From positions 75,109 to 139,108 of the forward strand of contig DDCZ01000048.1 of the NCBI GenBank assembly GCA_002336485.1: DNA of 64,000 bases, written 5' to 3'. Below are positions 42,663 to 51,053 of this stretch, piece after piece (positions within the stretch are counted from its first letter, which is position 1; each line of letters begins with the position of its first letter). A program made the translations under genes and the position numbers. The notes below the pieces were generated by a model that was not told the DNA's origin, ran no database searches, and saw only the letters and a list, made by a program, of their open reading frames with translations. Source of the stretch: Flavobacteriales bacterium UBA1993 (GTDB taxonomy: Bacteria > Bacteroidota > Bacteroidia > Flavobacteriales_G > Salibacteraceae).

Positions 42663-43190
42663 TTACGTTTCCGATTCTTGTTTTTTGGCTGAACCTCGCA
42701 TCATAAACGCCTGCACTTGTTGAAAGTTGAAAATGAGATATAGACCCATGCCCAGTTTTAAGGCGGTCGACACCCAATAAAAACCGCCCGCGTCAATATT
42801 TTCGGATATGCCAGTTTGGGGTTGCAAAGCGGTGAGTGATTGATCAATAAACACGGGGAAACTATCCAGAACCGTAATGCCCCCAATAATCAAAATGGCC
42901 AGTTTGAAAATTGTCTTGTCATTCAAGTATGGCGCACTAAACGAATCAGAGTCAAATCCCTTTGATAGCCCAAGCCAATCTATGAGGATGTCTGCCTTGA
43001 AAATGAGAAGGACAAAAAGAGCAATAAATAGGGTTGCAGAAATAAAGACCGAGCCGAGAACCCAGACTAGCGCTTCTTCTATATATATGGGGTAGCCAAA
43101 TATTGTTGGGATAACCGAGAAAACAGTTATTACAATGGAGTAGAGTCCAAATACTTTAATCAGGATCCGGAAAAGGTCAGTTTTAGTCAT
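42663..43190 (-). CDS. four-helix membrane protein of unknown function
   Basis: A 175-residue membrane protein with helices at about 10-30, 40-65, 93-112 and 135-155. It overlaps the 153-residue gene upstream by 8 nt. It shares the same operon and is not recognised; a DUF2975-like resemblance was considered but not supported by a clear motif. Confidence 0.65.
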   Translation of the reverse strand: MTKTDLFRILIKVFGLYSIVITVFSVIPTIFGYPIYIEEALVWVLGSVFISATLFIALFVLLIFKADILIDWLGLSKGFDSDSFSAPYLNDKTIFKLAILIIGGITVLDSFPVFIDQSLTALQPQTGISENIDAGGFYWVSTALKLGMGLYLIFNFQQVQAFMMRGSAKKQESET

Positions 43191-43644
43191 GTGCTGTAGT
43201 GTCAGATAATTGCAGGTGGCCGATGCGCTGAAGTTTTATCGTCTTTGGCGTGTCGGTCATGTTTTTTAGTTCCGTGCCCATTGTGGTAAACGAAAGGTTG
43301 GAATCGTTGTTAATCGTTCCCACTCGAACGACATCGTCATCGACAATTATGATCGTTCCGCTTTCTATTTGAATGTCGTACTGGGTTTGATTTATGAAGA
43401 GCTGTGTATTCGAATGAAAAGCCCACAGCTCATTTGGGGTGGACATGTTTTCCCACTGGTACCCGATCACCATTGTTTCCACCATGGATTGTCTTTCCTC
43501 TAACATCTCTGTGGCCTCCTCCAACCGATCTTGCATTTCCGCATCTATTTTTTGCAGCGCTTGGATCGCGGCGTATCCAAGCGGAATCAAAACCACAAGG
43601 ACGACCCCAAGAATGATTAGACTCTTATTCTTTCTGTTCATCAA
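43183..43644 (-). CDS. single-pass membrane protein of unknown function
   Basis: A 153-residue protein with one N-terminal helix (about 8-25, SLIILGVVLVVLIPLGYAA) followed by a short coiled coil (about 30-55, EMQDRLEEATEMLEERQSM) and a beta-rich extracytoplasmic part. It overlaps the RDD gene by 20 nt. Not recognised. Confidence 0.65.
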   Translation of the reverse strand: MMNRKNKSLIILGVVLVVLIPLGYAAIQALQKIDAEMQDRLEEATEMLEERQSMVETMVIGYQWENMSTPNELWAFHSNTQLFINQTQYDIQIESGTIIIVDDDVVRVGTINNDSNLSFTTMGTELKNMTDTPKTIKLQRIGHLQLSDTTAHD

Positions 43645-44173
43645 GCAACTTCTTTAGTTTGTCATATTCCTCATCTGGCACCACATATGTGTCAGACCAG
43701 CGATCGTGCCATCCACGATCACTCAGGCAAGAAAGGATTTCAAAGGGCACCAGGCGAATCAGGTTTCGCAAAATATTGGTAGGTAGGTCTGGCTTCTCGC
43801 CATAGGCGTTAATGACTCGGCACTTGGTCAGAAATTTACCTGGCGTTCGCTGCCAGATATGCTCACTTATAATATAGTAGACAGGGTAAGAGATAAACGA
43901 AATCGATGCAATGCTGGTGATGGTTCCAAGGTTGGATGAGAGCTCCAACATTTCCTCTAGCGTGAGGGCCGCACCTAAAATTGAACCCATGGCCCAAAAC
44001 ACGGATCTAAGAATGAATCCATCGGCAAAAAAATGTGCGAAACGTTTTCCTCCCGTCATCAGAGCAATGGGGCGAGATGCTTCATACGGGACTTTACTTC
44101 GAACGAGATTTCCCTCACCATCGCGCTTCTCAACTGTCTTGTACTTTGTGATTTTAAGCTCTGTGATTTTCAT
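43625..44173 (-). CDS. RDD family membrane protein
   Basis: A 182-residue protein with the RDD-type motif arrangement: KRFAHFFADGFILRSVFW at about 42-59 (the Arg and Asp of the name), two membrane helices, WQRTPGKFLTKCRVINAYGEKP with the conserved G-K and V, and RNLIRLVPFEILSCLSDRGWHDRWSDTYVV at the end. RDD proteins are small membrane proteins, some reported as antiporters; here the function is unknown. Overlaps the next gene by 20 nt. Confidence 0.85.
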   Translation of the reverse strand: MKITELKITKYKTVEKRDGEGNLVRSKVPYEASRPIALMTGGKRFAHFFADGFILRSVFWAMGSILGAALTLEEMLELSSNLGTITSIASISFISYPVYYIISEHIWQRTPGKFLTKCRVINAYGEKPDLPTNILRNLIRLVPFEILSCLSDRGWHDRWSDTYVVPDEEYDKLKKLLDEQKE

Positions 44174-44235
44174 TATAGATGGTTGTGCTCTACCGAAAGT
44201 AGATTATCTAAATATGAGATGAAAATGACGTGAGC

Positions 44236-44592
44236 CTATTGTTTGTCAAACACACTTGGTCCACGCTTTTGTTTTCCCAAGATATTCGACTTTTTCAATG
44301 CGAGCCAGAGAAGGACAAGCCCGCCAAAACCGAGGTATGCATGGTCGAAGAACATCAAAACCATCATGCCAAGCATCAGAAAGAGAACCAAAGACTTTAC
44401 AAGCAGTTTGGATTGAGGCGGAGCCTTTTCTGGACGTTCGAGTTCTTTAAGAAAAAGCTCCTCGGCTTCCATCATTATGATCCGTCTTTCTTCATCACTC
44501 AAATCATGCGGGGTAAGCTTGGCTTTTATGGCGGTTGTAGACAGGCCTTCATGCCGCCAATTCACCACATCCTCTATGAAAATATCTTTCAT
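44236..44592 (-). CDS. small membrane protein of unknown function
   Basis: A 118-residue protein: a cytoplasmic N-terminal helical part (VVNWRHEGLSTTAIKAKLTPHDLSDEERRII) and two close membrane helices (about 67-85 and 89-105), then a basic tail. First gene of the operon running down to the 42256 gene. Its promoter is clear. Not recognised. Confidence 0.7.
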   Translation of the reverse strand: MKDIFIEDVVNWRHEGLSTTAIKAKLTPHDLSDEERRIIMMEAEELFLKELERPEKAPPQSKLLVKSLVLFLMLGMMVLMFFDHAYLGFGGLVLLWLALKKSNILGKQKRGPSVFDKQ

Positions 44593-44611
44593 CTGTCGTT
44601 CAATCGATATA

Positions 44612-44640
44612 CAAATCTAATCGCTAAATTTCGGATTCAA
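44612..44640 (-). promoter_or_regulatory. promoter of the small-membrane-protein operon
   Basis: Minus-strand TTG (44640-44638), 18-nt spacer and TAGATTTG (44619-44612), an exact -7 match. The ATG at 44592 lies 19 nt after the box. Confidence 0.75.
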
Positions 44641-44675
44641 ATTCGCGCATTAAGAGCGCGTGATAACTGAAATTA

Positions 44676-45779
44676 ATGAGATTAGGTTTTCTATTGGTCT
44701 TCTTGAGTGTGTTGTCCTTCGGTTGCCGAAAGCATATCGTAGACCCGGTCAACTATGTGAATGATGTGGACGATGAAACGCGCATGCTGTTGGTGCTGTC
44801 TGCACCATCGGTGGACGATATTTATTATCAATCAAAATTTGAGGATATCGTGCAGTTTCAGATAGCGTATGCAAATGCCATAATCGGAAACGACAATGTG
44901 GTGGTTTTGGTAGATCGGAAAACCAGAAAATATTACGAGGATGCCTTACCGGGCGATGTGCTTTTGACGCAAGAAGTCTTTGATATTTGGATGCGCGACT
45001 TCACCACGGTAAATCCATTAGACCCAGTTAAATTCAAGTACACTTGGGCTTCAATGACTCAGGAAGAAAGTGAAGAAGTGCAACAAAGTTTTGTGGATTT
45101 TAGTGAACGATGTTTTCTAGAATGGGAGTCTACAGATCTAAGCATTGATGGCGGAAACATTGTTGACAACTATGCTGGGCGTGTCATTACCACCACGCGC
45201 TTTCAGTCAGACAATCGGATAACAGGAGACCAAGCCCGCGAAGAGCTTAAGGCCGTTTTAGGCGCGACTCAAGTTTCGGTTATCGAAGCCGATGAAGACG
45301 TCCTTGGTCATGCGGATGGCATGGTGATGTGGGCCGATGATAACACCCTCATTGTAAACGACTATTCAGCCTACCCCAATTATAGAACGGGGGTAATAAA
45401 TGAACTCAAAGCAACATTTCCAGGGGTGAACCTTATTGAGATCCCAGTCGATTACGGCTTGATAGATACCGCTGATTCAAGTGTGAAACTTGTTGACTCT
45501 CTGCTTTTACTGCAGCAATTGGCGTGGGATGGATTTGAGTCTGCCTGTGGCGTACACGTAAACTCAACGGTAACGTTTGAAAACATCTACGTGCCCACAT
45601 TTGATATGGATCACGATGACGCCGCACTCCAGTTGATCCGAGACAATACCACAAAAAATGTAATTGAAATAAACGCTTCAGGCGTTTGTGAAATGGGAGG
45701 AAGCGTGCGCTGTTTAACTTGGCAACAAACAGGAGATAATGCCACTCGACTTATTGAAGAAGCGCGCATTCGGAAATGA
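44676..45779 (+). CDS. agmatine deiminase/PPAD-family lipoprotein
   Basis: A 367-residue exported lipoprotein (signal ending SFGC, Cys 17). The body has the catalytic pattern of the agmatine deiminase / bacterial peptidylarginine deiminase superfamily: WMRDF, DGGN, GHADGMV and, near the C-terminus, GGSVRCLTW with the nucleophilic Cys. Members hydrolyse agmatine or arginine side chains. An exported, lipidated form is uncommon for metabolic agmatine deiminase and instead suggests action on extracellular guanidines or peptide arginine (inference). Followed by a 111-residue gene with a 4-nt overlap. Confidence 0.85.
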   Translation: MRLGFLLVFLSVLSFGCRKHIVDPVNYVNDVDDETRMLLVLSAPSVDDIYYQSKFEDIVQFQIAYANAIIGNDNVVVLVDRKTRKYYEDALPGDVLLTQEVFDIWMRDFTTVNPLDPVKFKYTWASMTQEESEEVQQSFVDFSERCFLEWESTDLSIDGGNIVDNYAGRVITTTRFQSDNRITGDQAREELKAVLGATQVSVIEADEDVLGHADGMVMWADDNTLIVNDYSAYPNYRTGVINELKATFPGVNLIEIPVDYGLIDTADSSVKLVDSLLLLQQLAWDGFESACGVHVNSTVTFENIYVPTFDMDHDDAALQLIRDNTTKNVIEINASGVCEMGGSVRCLTWQQTGDNATRLIEEARIRK

Positions 45780-46111
45780 AAAACCTAGATCACTATGAGC
45801 GTTTAGTGGAACAGTTTCCCTCTGTGACCAGAAAGGGAAAGACCATGCCCTACACGAGTCTCAATGGTCACATGTTTAGCTTTTTGGATAAAGAAGGTAA
45901 GGTCAGTATCCGATTTTCTGATGCGGAGTTGGAGATTTTTTTAGAGAAGTATTCCACGGAACGCTCCATCCAACATAATAGTGTGATGCGCGGCTATGCC
46001 ATCATCCCACAGGATATGCTCGAGGATACAAATAAGCTTGTTCCATATTTTCAGAAGAGCTTGGACTACATTGGAAGCTTAAAGCCGAAACCGACTAAGA
46101 AGCCCAAGTAG
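45776..46111 (+). CDS. small protein, possible TfoX_N-like fold
   Basis: A 111-residue cytoplasmic protein that overlaps the stop of the agmatine-deiminase-like gene (ATGA). The spacing of KTMPYTSLNGHMFSFLDKEG and ISIRFSDAELEIFLEKY-like segment (VSIRFSDAELEIFLEKY) followed by GYAIIPQDMLEDTNKLVPYF resembles proteins of the TfoX/Sxy N-terminal family, but the match is loose. It ends with a Lys/Pro tail (KPKPTKKPK). Function unknown. Confidence 0.6.
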   Translation: MKNLDHYERLVEQFPSVTRKGKTMPYTSLNGHMFSFLDKEGKVSIRFSDAELEIFLEKYSTERSIQHNSVMRGYAIIPQDMLEDTNKLVPYFQKSLDYIGSLKPKPTKKPK

Positions 46112-46155
46112 AACTATAAGGAGGCAGAGCCAGACTTACGTGGCTTCTCTAATTG

Positions 46156-47379
46156 TTAGGAACGGTTTGGCCGTACGTCCACAAATTTTTCGACCTCTTT
46201 CCAAAATTCAGGATACGATTTAGCCACTACCATTGGGTCATGGATTTTAATAACAGGATAAATCATGCTTAAGGCCGCCACAGACATTACCATTCGGTGA
46301 TCGCTGTGGGCATCAAATTCCTCACATTCTGTAGCAGGTTTATTGCCCACGAGGGTTAAGGTATGATCGTTGACTTCGCTTTCGATGCCAGCTTTCTTAA
46401 GCTCTGACTGCAATGCGAAAATTCGATCCGACTCCTTTAATCGTAAATTATCGAGTCCATGAAAGGAGAACTTCAATCCTTGAGCTCCCGCTGAAATCAC
46501 TGCTGGTTGAACTAGGTCGGGATGATTTCGGAAGTTCCATTCGGTCGAATCCTGTATTTCTTCTGACTTGGTTATTCCTAAACCAGTTTCATTGAACTGA
46601 AATTTCAGACCAAGCTTTTCAAATATTGCGGTGGCTGCACGATCGCCTTGAATGCTGTTTTCTGTCAACCCCAACAAAGTGAAATTGACCTTACGCGCAA
46701 GGGTGGCGAAGCTCATCCAAAACGCTGCGGAACTCCAATCTTGCTCTACCGTATATGCTTTGGATCGATACCTTCCTGGCTGAACAACAATTTGATTTCC
46801 TTCAAAAGAAAGTTGGGCGCCACAACTTTCCATGAGCGATTTTGTCATACCAATATATGGCCGAGAAAGAGGGTCACCTTCGATGTCGATGTGAAGTGGC
46901 TGGGGAAGTGTTGGAGCAATTAATAGAAGTGCGGTAATAAACTGACTACTCACATTTCCAGCAACTTTCACATGGCCTCCATTTAGGCGACGACCCTCTA
47001 TGTGTAAGGGTGGGAACCCTTCATTTTCGAGATAGGTAATCCGCGCGCCCAAACTTCTTAAGGCATCCACAAGGATTGAGATTGGTCGTTGCTTCATTCG
47101 TTCCGATCCCGTGAGCACCTTCTCGCCGGGCTGGCCAGCATAATACGCTGTAAGAAATCGCATGGCCGTTCCAGCGGGTCCCACATCGGTGATCATGTCA
47201 TTGCGGTCAAGTGCCTTTTGCATAATGACGGTGTCATCTGCTGTGCTCAAGTTGTTAATATTGAACGGAGTCTTTGTCAACGCCTGAATTATCAAGACCC
47301 GATTACTGATACTCTTTGAGGCTGGAAGAATAATGTTTCCCTTAAGCGATTTTGATTTGGTGCGGAGTGTGAATTTCAT
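46156..47379 (-). CDS. aroA: 3-phosphoshikimate 1-carboxyvinyltransferase (EPSP synthase)
   Basis: Shikimate-pathway enzyme that adds enolpyruvyl from PEP to shikimate 3-phosphate. The 407-residue protein has the motifs PASKSISNRVLIIQAL, GTAMRFLTAYYAG, LKESDRI and SDHRMVMSVAALS. Compared with E. coli AroA it lacks some of the usual N-terminal LGN residues, as in the short Bacteroidota form. It overlaps aroB by 4 nt and ends the operon from hpt. Confidence 0.95.
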   Translation of the reverse strand: MKFTLRTKSKSLKGNIILPASKSISNRVLIIQALTKTPFNINNLSTADDTVIMQKALDRNDMITDVGPAGTAMRFLTAYYAGQPGEKVLTGSERMKQRPISILVDALRSLGARITYLENEGFPPLHIEGRRLNGGHVKVAGNVSSQFITALLLIAPTLPQPLHIDIEGDPLSRPYIGMTKSLMESCGAQLSFEGNQIVVQPGRYRSKAYTVEQDWSSAAFWMSFATLARKVNFTLLGLTENSIQGDRAATAIFEKLGLKFQFNETGLGITKSEEIQDSTEWNFRNHPDLVQPAVISAGAQGLKFSFHGLDNLRLKESDRIFALQSELKKAGIESEVNDHTLTLVGNKPATECEEFDAHSDHRMVMSVAALSMIYPVIKIHDPMVVAKSYPEFWKEVEKFVDVRPNRS

Positions 47380-48419
47380 CTAGACCATGCCTTTTTAGTG
47401 AATTCCAACGCATCAATCAGTTCTGATTCCATAGCTACGACACTCAATGCTGGTGTGCCTATGCTTGAGATCAACGAGCAAATTATTCCAGATCTAGTGT
47501 TCTTTTTATCCTGCCTCATATGACTCAGATACGTCTCTGTGTCAATGACTGGAAATTGGACCCCTTTGTACGTATCCATGATGTGTGCTTGAATGGCCTC
47601 AAATGAATCCATTTCCAAACCCGCCAGCTTTGTGGCGAGATAGGATTCGGCTACCATCCCAATGGCGATAGCTTCACCGTGCAATAGCGAGTTGGTTCCT
47701 TCCTGACTTGCAGACTCAATGGCATGTCCAACGGTGTGCCCAAAGTTCAGCGCCTGTCTTGATCCAGTATCCAGGTAATCTTCCTTAATAATATCTCGTT
47801 TGATTTGCATGGATCGCAAGATGCCATTACTTGACATAGAATGATCATTCTTCTCAATTAATGTAGCCCAAAACGAAGGATCTGAAATGAGCGCGTGCTT
47901 AATCGTTTCGGCGTATCCACTGATAACGTGTCGCGGATCAAGCGTTTTTAGCAATTCAACTTCAACAAGGATATGTGTTGGTGGGTGAAATGTCCCGATT
48001 TGATTCTTGATGCCATTGAAGTTTACACCGGTCTTTCCTCCAATTGAGGCGTCGCACATCGCCAAATTTGTGGTTGGAATGTACATGGTGCGGATGCCGC
48101 GTTTGTATGTGCTCGCGACGTACCCACCGAGGTCGCATACTACGCCGCCGCCCAAACAAATGAGCATGGCATTGCGATCGATATTTGCGTCCATTAATTC
48201 GCGCCACAGTCGCTCGGCGTTGCTTATTTCTTTGCTTGACTCACCCGACTTTGTCTCAATCAAGGTGAACTTTCGTTCTTGAATTAAGTGCTCGACGACG
48301 TATGGAAGGCACATTTCCTTCGTGTTTTCGTCCACCAATACAACCAATTCAGAGTAGCCAATAGAGTCAAATAGCTCAGGCCAGTTAGAAGTTGCTGTAA
48401 TGATTTTTGACTCAATCAT
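47376..48419 (-). CDS. aroB: 3-dehydroquinate synthase
   Basis: Second step of the shikimate pathway, forming 3-dehydroquinate from DAHP. The 347-residue protein begins at ATG 48419 (a longer version from 48434 would add 5 residues and overlap the upstream gene further). Key motifs are GGGVVCDLGGYVAST (NAD binding), TNLAMCDASIGGKTGVN, AETIKHALISD and NFGHTVGHAIE (metal His residues). It sits in the operon between a membrane-anchored protein and aroA. Confidence 0.95.
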   Translation of the reverse strand: MIESKIITATSNWPELFDSIGYSELVVLVDENTKEMCLPYVVEHLIQERKFTLIETKSGESSKEISNAERLWRELMDANIDRNAMLICLGGGVVCDLGGYVASTYKRGIRTMYIPTTNLAMCDASIGGKTGVNFNGIKNQIGTFHPPTHILVEVELLKTLDPRHVISGYAETIKHALISDPSFWATLIEKNDHSMSSNGILRSMQIKRDIIKEDYLDTGSRQALNFGHTVGHAIESASQEGTNSLLHGEAIAIGMVAESYLATKLAGLEMDSFEAIQAHIMDTYKGVQFPVIDTETYLSHMRQDKKNTRSGIICSLISSIGTPALSVVAMESELIDALEFTKKAWSR

Positions 48420-48804
48420 CACATGGACATTCAATTGGGTTTTTCGGATCCCGGATGTACTTCAACGTTCTGGTTCTTTTGTCCCATTCTATCTCTGCCT
48501 CGATGGTTCGATCTTCTTGCTCGAGCAGAATGAGGTACTTATAAGGGCTTCCACCTGGGTTGAGGCTTTTCGTTTCTGAGTCTTTCCAAAGAGCAGTGAC
48601 AGTTTCATCGCTTAGGCCAATACATTCCACATAGCAGGCCATGCGCTCACTCTCTAAAAACACGGAATCATTTCGGATGTCCTCTAGAATACGTTGTTCG
48701 GGTGTCCAAATATCAAGATCGCGTTCATCGCCCGTGAAAATCACATAAACGGCCAATAGTCCAAGTCCGAAACCTGTGAAATATACCCGCAGTCTTCTAA
48801 GCAT
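48412..48804 (-). CDS. conserved membrane-anchored protein of unknown function
   Basis: A 130-residue protein with one N-terminal membrane helix (about 6-22, YFTGFGLGLLAVYVIF) followed by a soluble domain with YKYLILLEQEDRTIEAEIEWD and a C-terminal double-Cys ECPCDD. A similar protein often occurs near obg in Bacteroidota; its role is unknown. It overlaps both obg (8 nt) and aroB (8 nt), so the three are likely co-translated. Confidence 0.7.
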   Translation of the reverse strand: MLRRLRVYFTGFGLGLLAVYVIFTGDERDLDIWTPEQRILEDIRNDSVFLESERMACYVECIGLSDETVTALWKDSETKSLNPGGSPYKYLILLEQEDRTIEAEIEWDKRTRTLKYIRDPKNPIECPCDD

Positions 48805-49828
48805 CCTGATCTGTGTTTGGAAGAGTAATCGTGTTCCAAAGGGTGTCTTTCAGCGTGTCCAAATTTTCATTTGTAACAGATGAAATGAACATATGTGGCA
48901 ATCCTTTCGGGAAGGTATCACCGATCATTTGTTTCAATTCTTTGTCGAGCATGTCTGATTTCGAAATCACCACGACCTGATCCTTATGCATGAGCTCTGG
49001 ATTGTATTTCTCCAGTTCGCTCATTAAAATCTTGTACTCGTTAAGGTGATTTTTGCTGTCTGCTGGGATTAGAAATAACAAAACTGAATTTCGCTCTATG
49101 TGTCGAAGGAATACATAGCCCAGTCCCTTCCCAGCGCTAGCGCCTTCAATTATTCCAGGTATGTCGGCCATCACAAAAGATCTATGATCTCGATAGGGAA
49201 CGATACCCAAATTAGGGGTAAGCGTTGTGAATGCGTAATCCGCTATTTCCGGTTTTGCCGCAGTAACGGAGCTTAGTAGGGTCGATTTACCAGCATTCGG
49301 AAATCCAACAAGTCCAACATCAGCTAAAACTTTAAGTTCGAGTATAAACCAGTCTTCAATTCCTTCGCCACCCGGTTGAGAGTAACGCGGTGTTTGTTGA
49401 GTTGAATTTTTAAAGTGCCAGTTTCCAAGGCCGCCTTGTCCACCTGGCGCGAGAATAACTTGCTCTCCTGGCTCGGTCAGTTCAAAAAGGTGATCGCCTG
49501 TTTCTGCATTCCGAACCACGGTGCCCAATGGAACTTTGATGACTACGTCAAGCCCACTCTTTCCCGTCGATCGTTGTTTGCCACCAGGTTTGCCGTGATT
49601 GGCCTTAATGTGCTTCTTGTATTTAAGGTGGAGGAGTGTCCACAGTTGCTTATCGGCCTCAATAATGATGTGCCCTCCGCGTCCTCCATCACCGCCATCT
49701 GGGCCACCAGTTGGCACAAACTTCTCTCGTCTAAAATGGACAGAGCCGGCGCCACCATTGCCGCTTGCACAGAATATTTTGACATAATCGACAAAATTTG
49801 ACGACTGTACTTTGCGGTTCTTGGCCAT
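48797..49828 (-). CDS. obg: Obg-family GTPase, ribosome assembly
   Basis: A 343-residue GTPase involved in 50S assembly. The glycine-rich Obg fold spans about residues 10-165 (FCASGNGGAGSVHFRREKF, GGPDGGDGGRGG), and the G domain starts with G1 GFPNAGKST (175-183), G3 DIPGIIEGA and G4 SKSDML. There is no C-terminal OCT domain, which is usual for this phylum. It lies 12 nt downstream of adk. Confidence 0.96.
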   Translation of the reverse strand: MAKNRKVQSSNFVDYVKIFCASGNGGAGSVHFRREKFVPTGGPDGGDGGRGGHIIIEADKQLWTLLHLKYKKHIKANHGKPGGKQRSTGKSGLDVVIKVPLGTVVRNAETGDHLFELTEPGEQVILAPGGQGGLGNWHFKNSTQQTPRYSQPGGEGIEDWFILELKVLADVGLVGFPNAGKSTLLSSVTAAKPEIADYAFTTLTPNLGIVPYRDHRSFVMADIPGIIEGASAGKGLGYVFLRHIERNSVLLFLIPADSKNHLNEYKILMSELEKYNPELMHKDQVVVISKSDMLDKELKQMIGDTFPKGLPHMFISSVTNENLDTLKDTLWNTITLPNTDQDA

Positions 49829-49840
49829 AAAATGTTTAGA

Positions 49841-50416
49841 CTAGGTTACTTTATTTTGGACGGCGTCGCAAAGTCGATCAAATATCTCATCAATGCTTCC
49901 GATACCGTGAACCCCAACATACTTACCTTGAGATTTGTAGTGATTTGCCACAGGCGCTGTTTGCGCGTTGTAGACGTCGATTCTATTTTGAATAATTGCC
50001 GGATCCGCGTCATCTGGACGCCCACTGTCAATTGCTCTGTTTTTCAATCGGCTTCTAAGTTCCTCTTCTTCTACTTCAAGCGCTAATGCCATGCTAATGG
50101 CGCTATTTTTTGATGTAAGAAATAAATCTAGAGCTTCGGCTTGAGCAGTGGTTCTTGGGAACCCATCATAAATGACACCCTCGGCATCGGGGTACTTCTC
50201 AACTTCGCTCTGTAGAATTTTTATGGTAATGTCATCAGGAACTAAATTGCCCTGGTCCGAGTAGCTCTTGGCCAGTTTAGCTAGATCCGAACTTGGATCC
50301 AACGCTCTAAATACATCGCCGGTTGAAATGTGTACCAATCCGAACTTATCCTTAAGCTTCGTGCTTTGCGTGCCTTTTCCAGCACCGGGAGGGCCAAATA
50401 TTACAATGTTCATCAT
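49841..50416 (-). CDS. adk: adenylate kinase
   Basis: Interconverts ATP, ADP and AMP. The 191-residue short form has the P-loop GPPGAGKGTQ (8-17), the AMP-binding STGDVFR and the DGFPRT motif (YDGFPRTTAQAEAL). It lacks the zinc-finger lid Cys cluster. It starts 3 nt after hpt ends. Confidence 0.96.
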   Translation of the reverse strand: MMNIVIFGPPGAGKGTQSTKLKDKFGLVHISTGDVFRALDPSSDLAKLAKSYSDQGNLVPDDITIKILQSEVEKYPDAEGVIYDGFPRTTAQAEALDLFLTSKNSAISMALALEVEEEELRSRLKNRAIDSGRPDDADPAIIQNRIDVYNAQTAPVANHYKSQGKYVGVHGIGSIDEIFDRLCDAVQNKVT

Positions 50417-50419
50417 CTC

Positions 50420-50950
50420 TTATTCATTTAAAATATACACCTCGGGAATGTTTCGGCCATATCCGTCGTAGTCAAGGCCATAACCCAGTAAGAACTTGTT
50501 CTCCACCTCGAAGCAAACATAGTCAATAGGGTAGGAGTGCTGGTAAGCTTCCTTCTTGAATAGCAACGTGCAAATCTTTATCGACTTTGGCTGATAGCGC
50601 TCTAAAAATTCAATGAGTGCACTCAACGTGTTTCCTGTATCTACAATGTCTTCAACAATAATGACATCGCGATTTTGTAATGAAAGCTTGCCAGATTCAT
50701 GAAATTTCACTTTCCCGGTTGATTCCATTCCCTCATAGGAGGCGGCCTTTAAAAAACCAATTTCACATGGAGCGCTGAATTGCTTCATCAAGTCAGAAAA
50801 GAACATGAAAGAACCGTTTAATACTCCTAGGAAGAACGGCGCATTCTCGGAATGACTTACCATTAGCTCGCGACCAATTCGTTCAACTTCCTTCTGAATA
50901 AGGTCTTCTTTAATGTGTGGTCGAAATTGTTTGTCGTGAACTGTAATCAT
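50420..50950 (-). CDS. hpt: hypoxanthine phosphoribosyltransferase
   Basis: Salvages hypoxanthine and guanine to nucleotides. The 176-residue protein from ATG 50950 (the upstream frame of 35 extra residues is not supported and would pass through the promoter) has the PRPP-binding loop IIVEDIVDTGNTL and the LLFKKEAYQ element near the substrate loop. First gene of hpt-adk-obg-hyp-aroB-aroA. A -7 box within a palindrome lies just upstream, and purK is divergent. Confidence 0.95.
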   Translation of the reverse strand: MITVHDKQFRPHIKEDLIQKEVERIGRELMVSHSENAPFFLGVLNGSFMFFSDLMKQFSAPCEIGFLKAASYEGMESTGKVKFHESGKLSLQNRDVIIVEDIVDTGNTLSALIEFLERYQPKSIKICTLLFKKEAYQHSYPIDYVCFEVENKFLLGYGLDYDGYGRNIPEVYILNE

Positions 50951-50965
50951 TAACCCAATTGTTGC

Positions 50966-50984
50966 CGCAAATGTAACATTTGCG
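50966..50984. promoter_or_regulatory. perfect palindrome covering the hpt -7 box
   Basis: CGCAAATG (50966-50973), TAA, CATTTGCG (50977-50984): an 8-bp perfect inverted repeat with a 3-base centre. The minus-strand -7 box TACATTTG (50975-50968) for hpt lies inside it. A regulator bound here would block the promoter; a simple hairpin in the opposite leader is also possible. Confidence 0.6.
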
Positions 50985-51019
50985 CACCCCTTAATTTGTT
51001 GGATTTTATAAACAAAACC

Positions 51020-51049
51020 TTGGTTCTGTATTGCGCAGGAATATCTTCG
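51020..51049 (+). promoter_or_regulatory. promoter of purK
   Basis: TTG (51020-51022), 19-nt spacer and TATCTTCG (51042-51049), followed by CGTC and the purK ATG at 51054. The four-base gap predicts a leaderless message. Confidence 0.7.
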
Positions 51050-51053
51050 CGTC

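Noticed and set aside
44645..44661. CGCGC/GCGCG hairpin before the deiminase-like gene
   Set aside because: A five-base stem in a GC-rich local stretch is too short to support a claim.
46112..46155. Imperfect stem AGAGAAGCCA/TGGCTCT after aroA
   Set aside because: Bulged and lacking a T run, so not called as a terminator.
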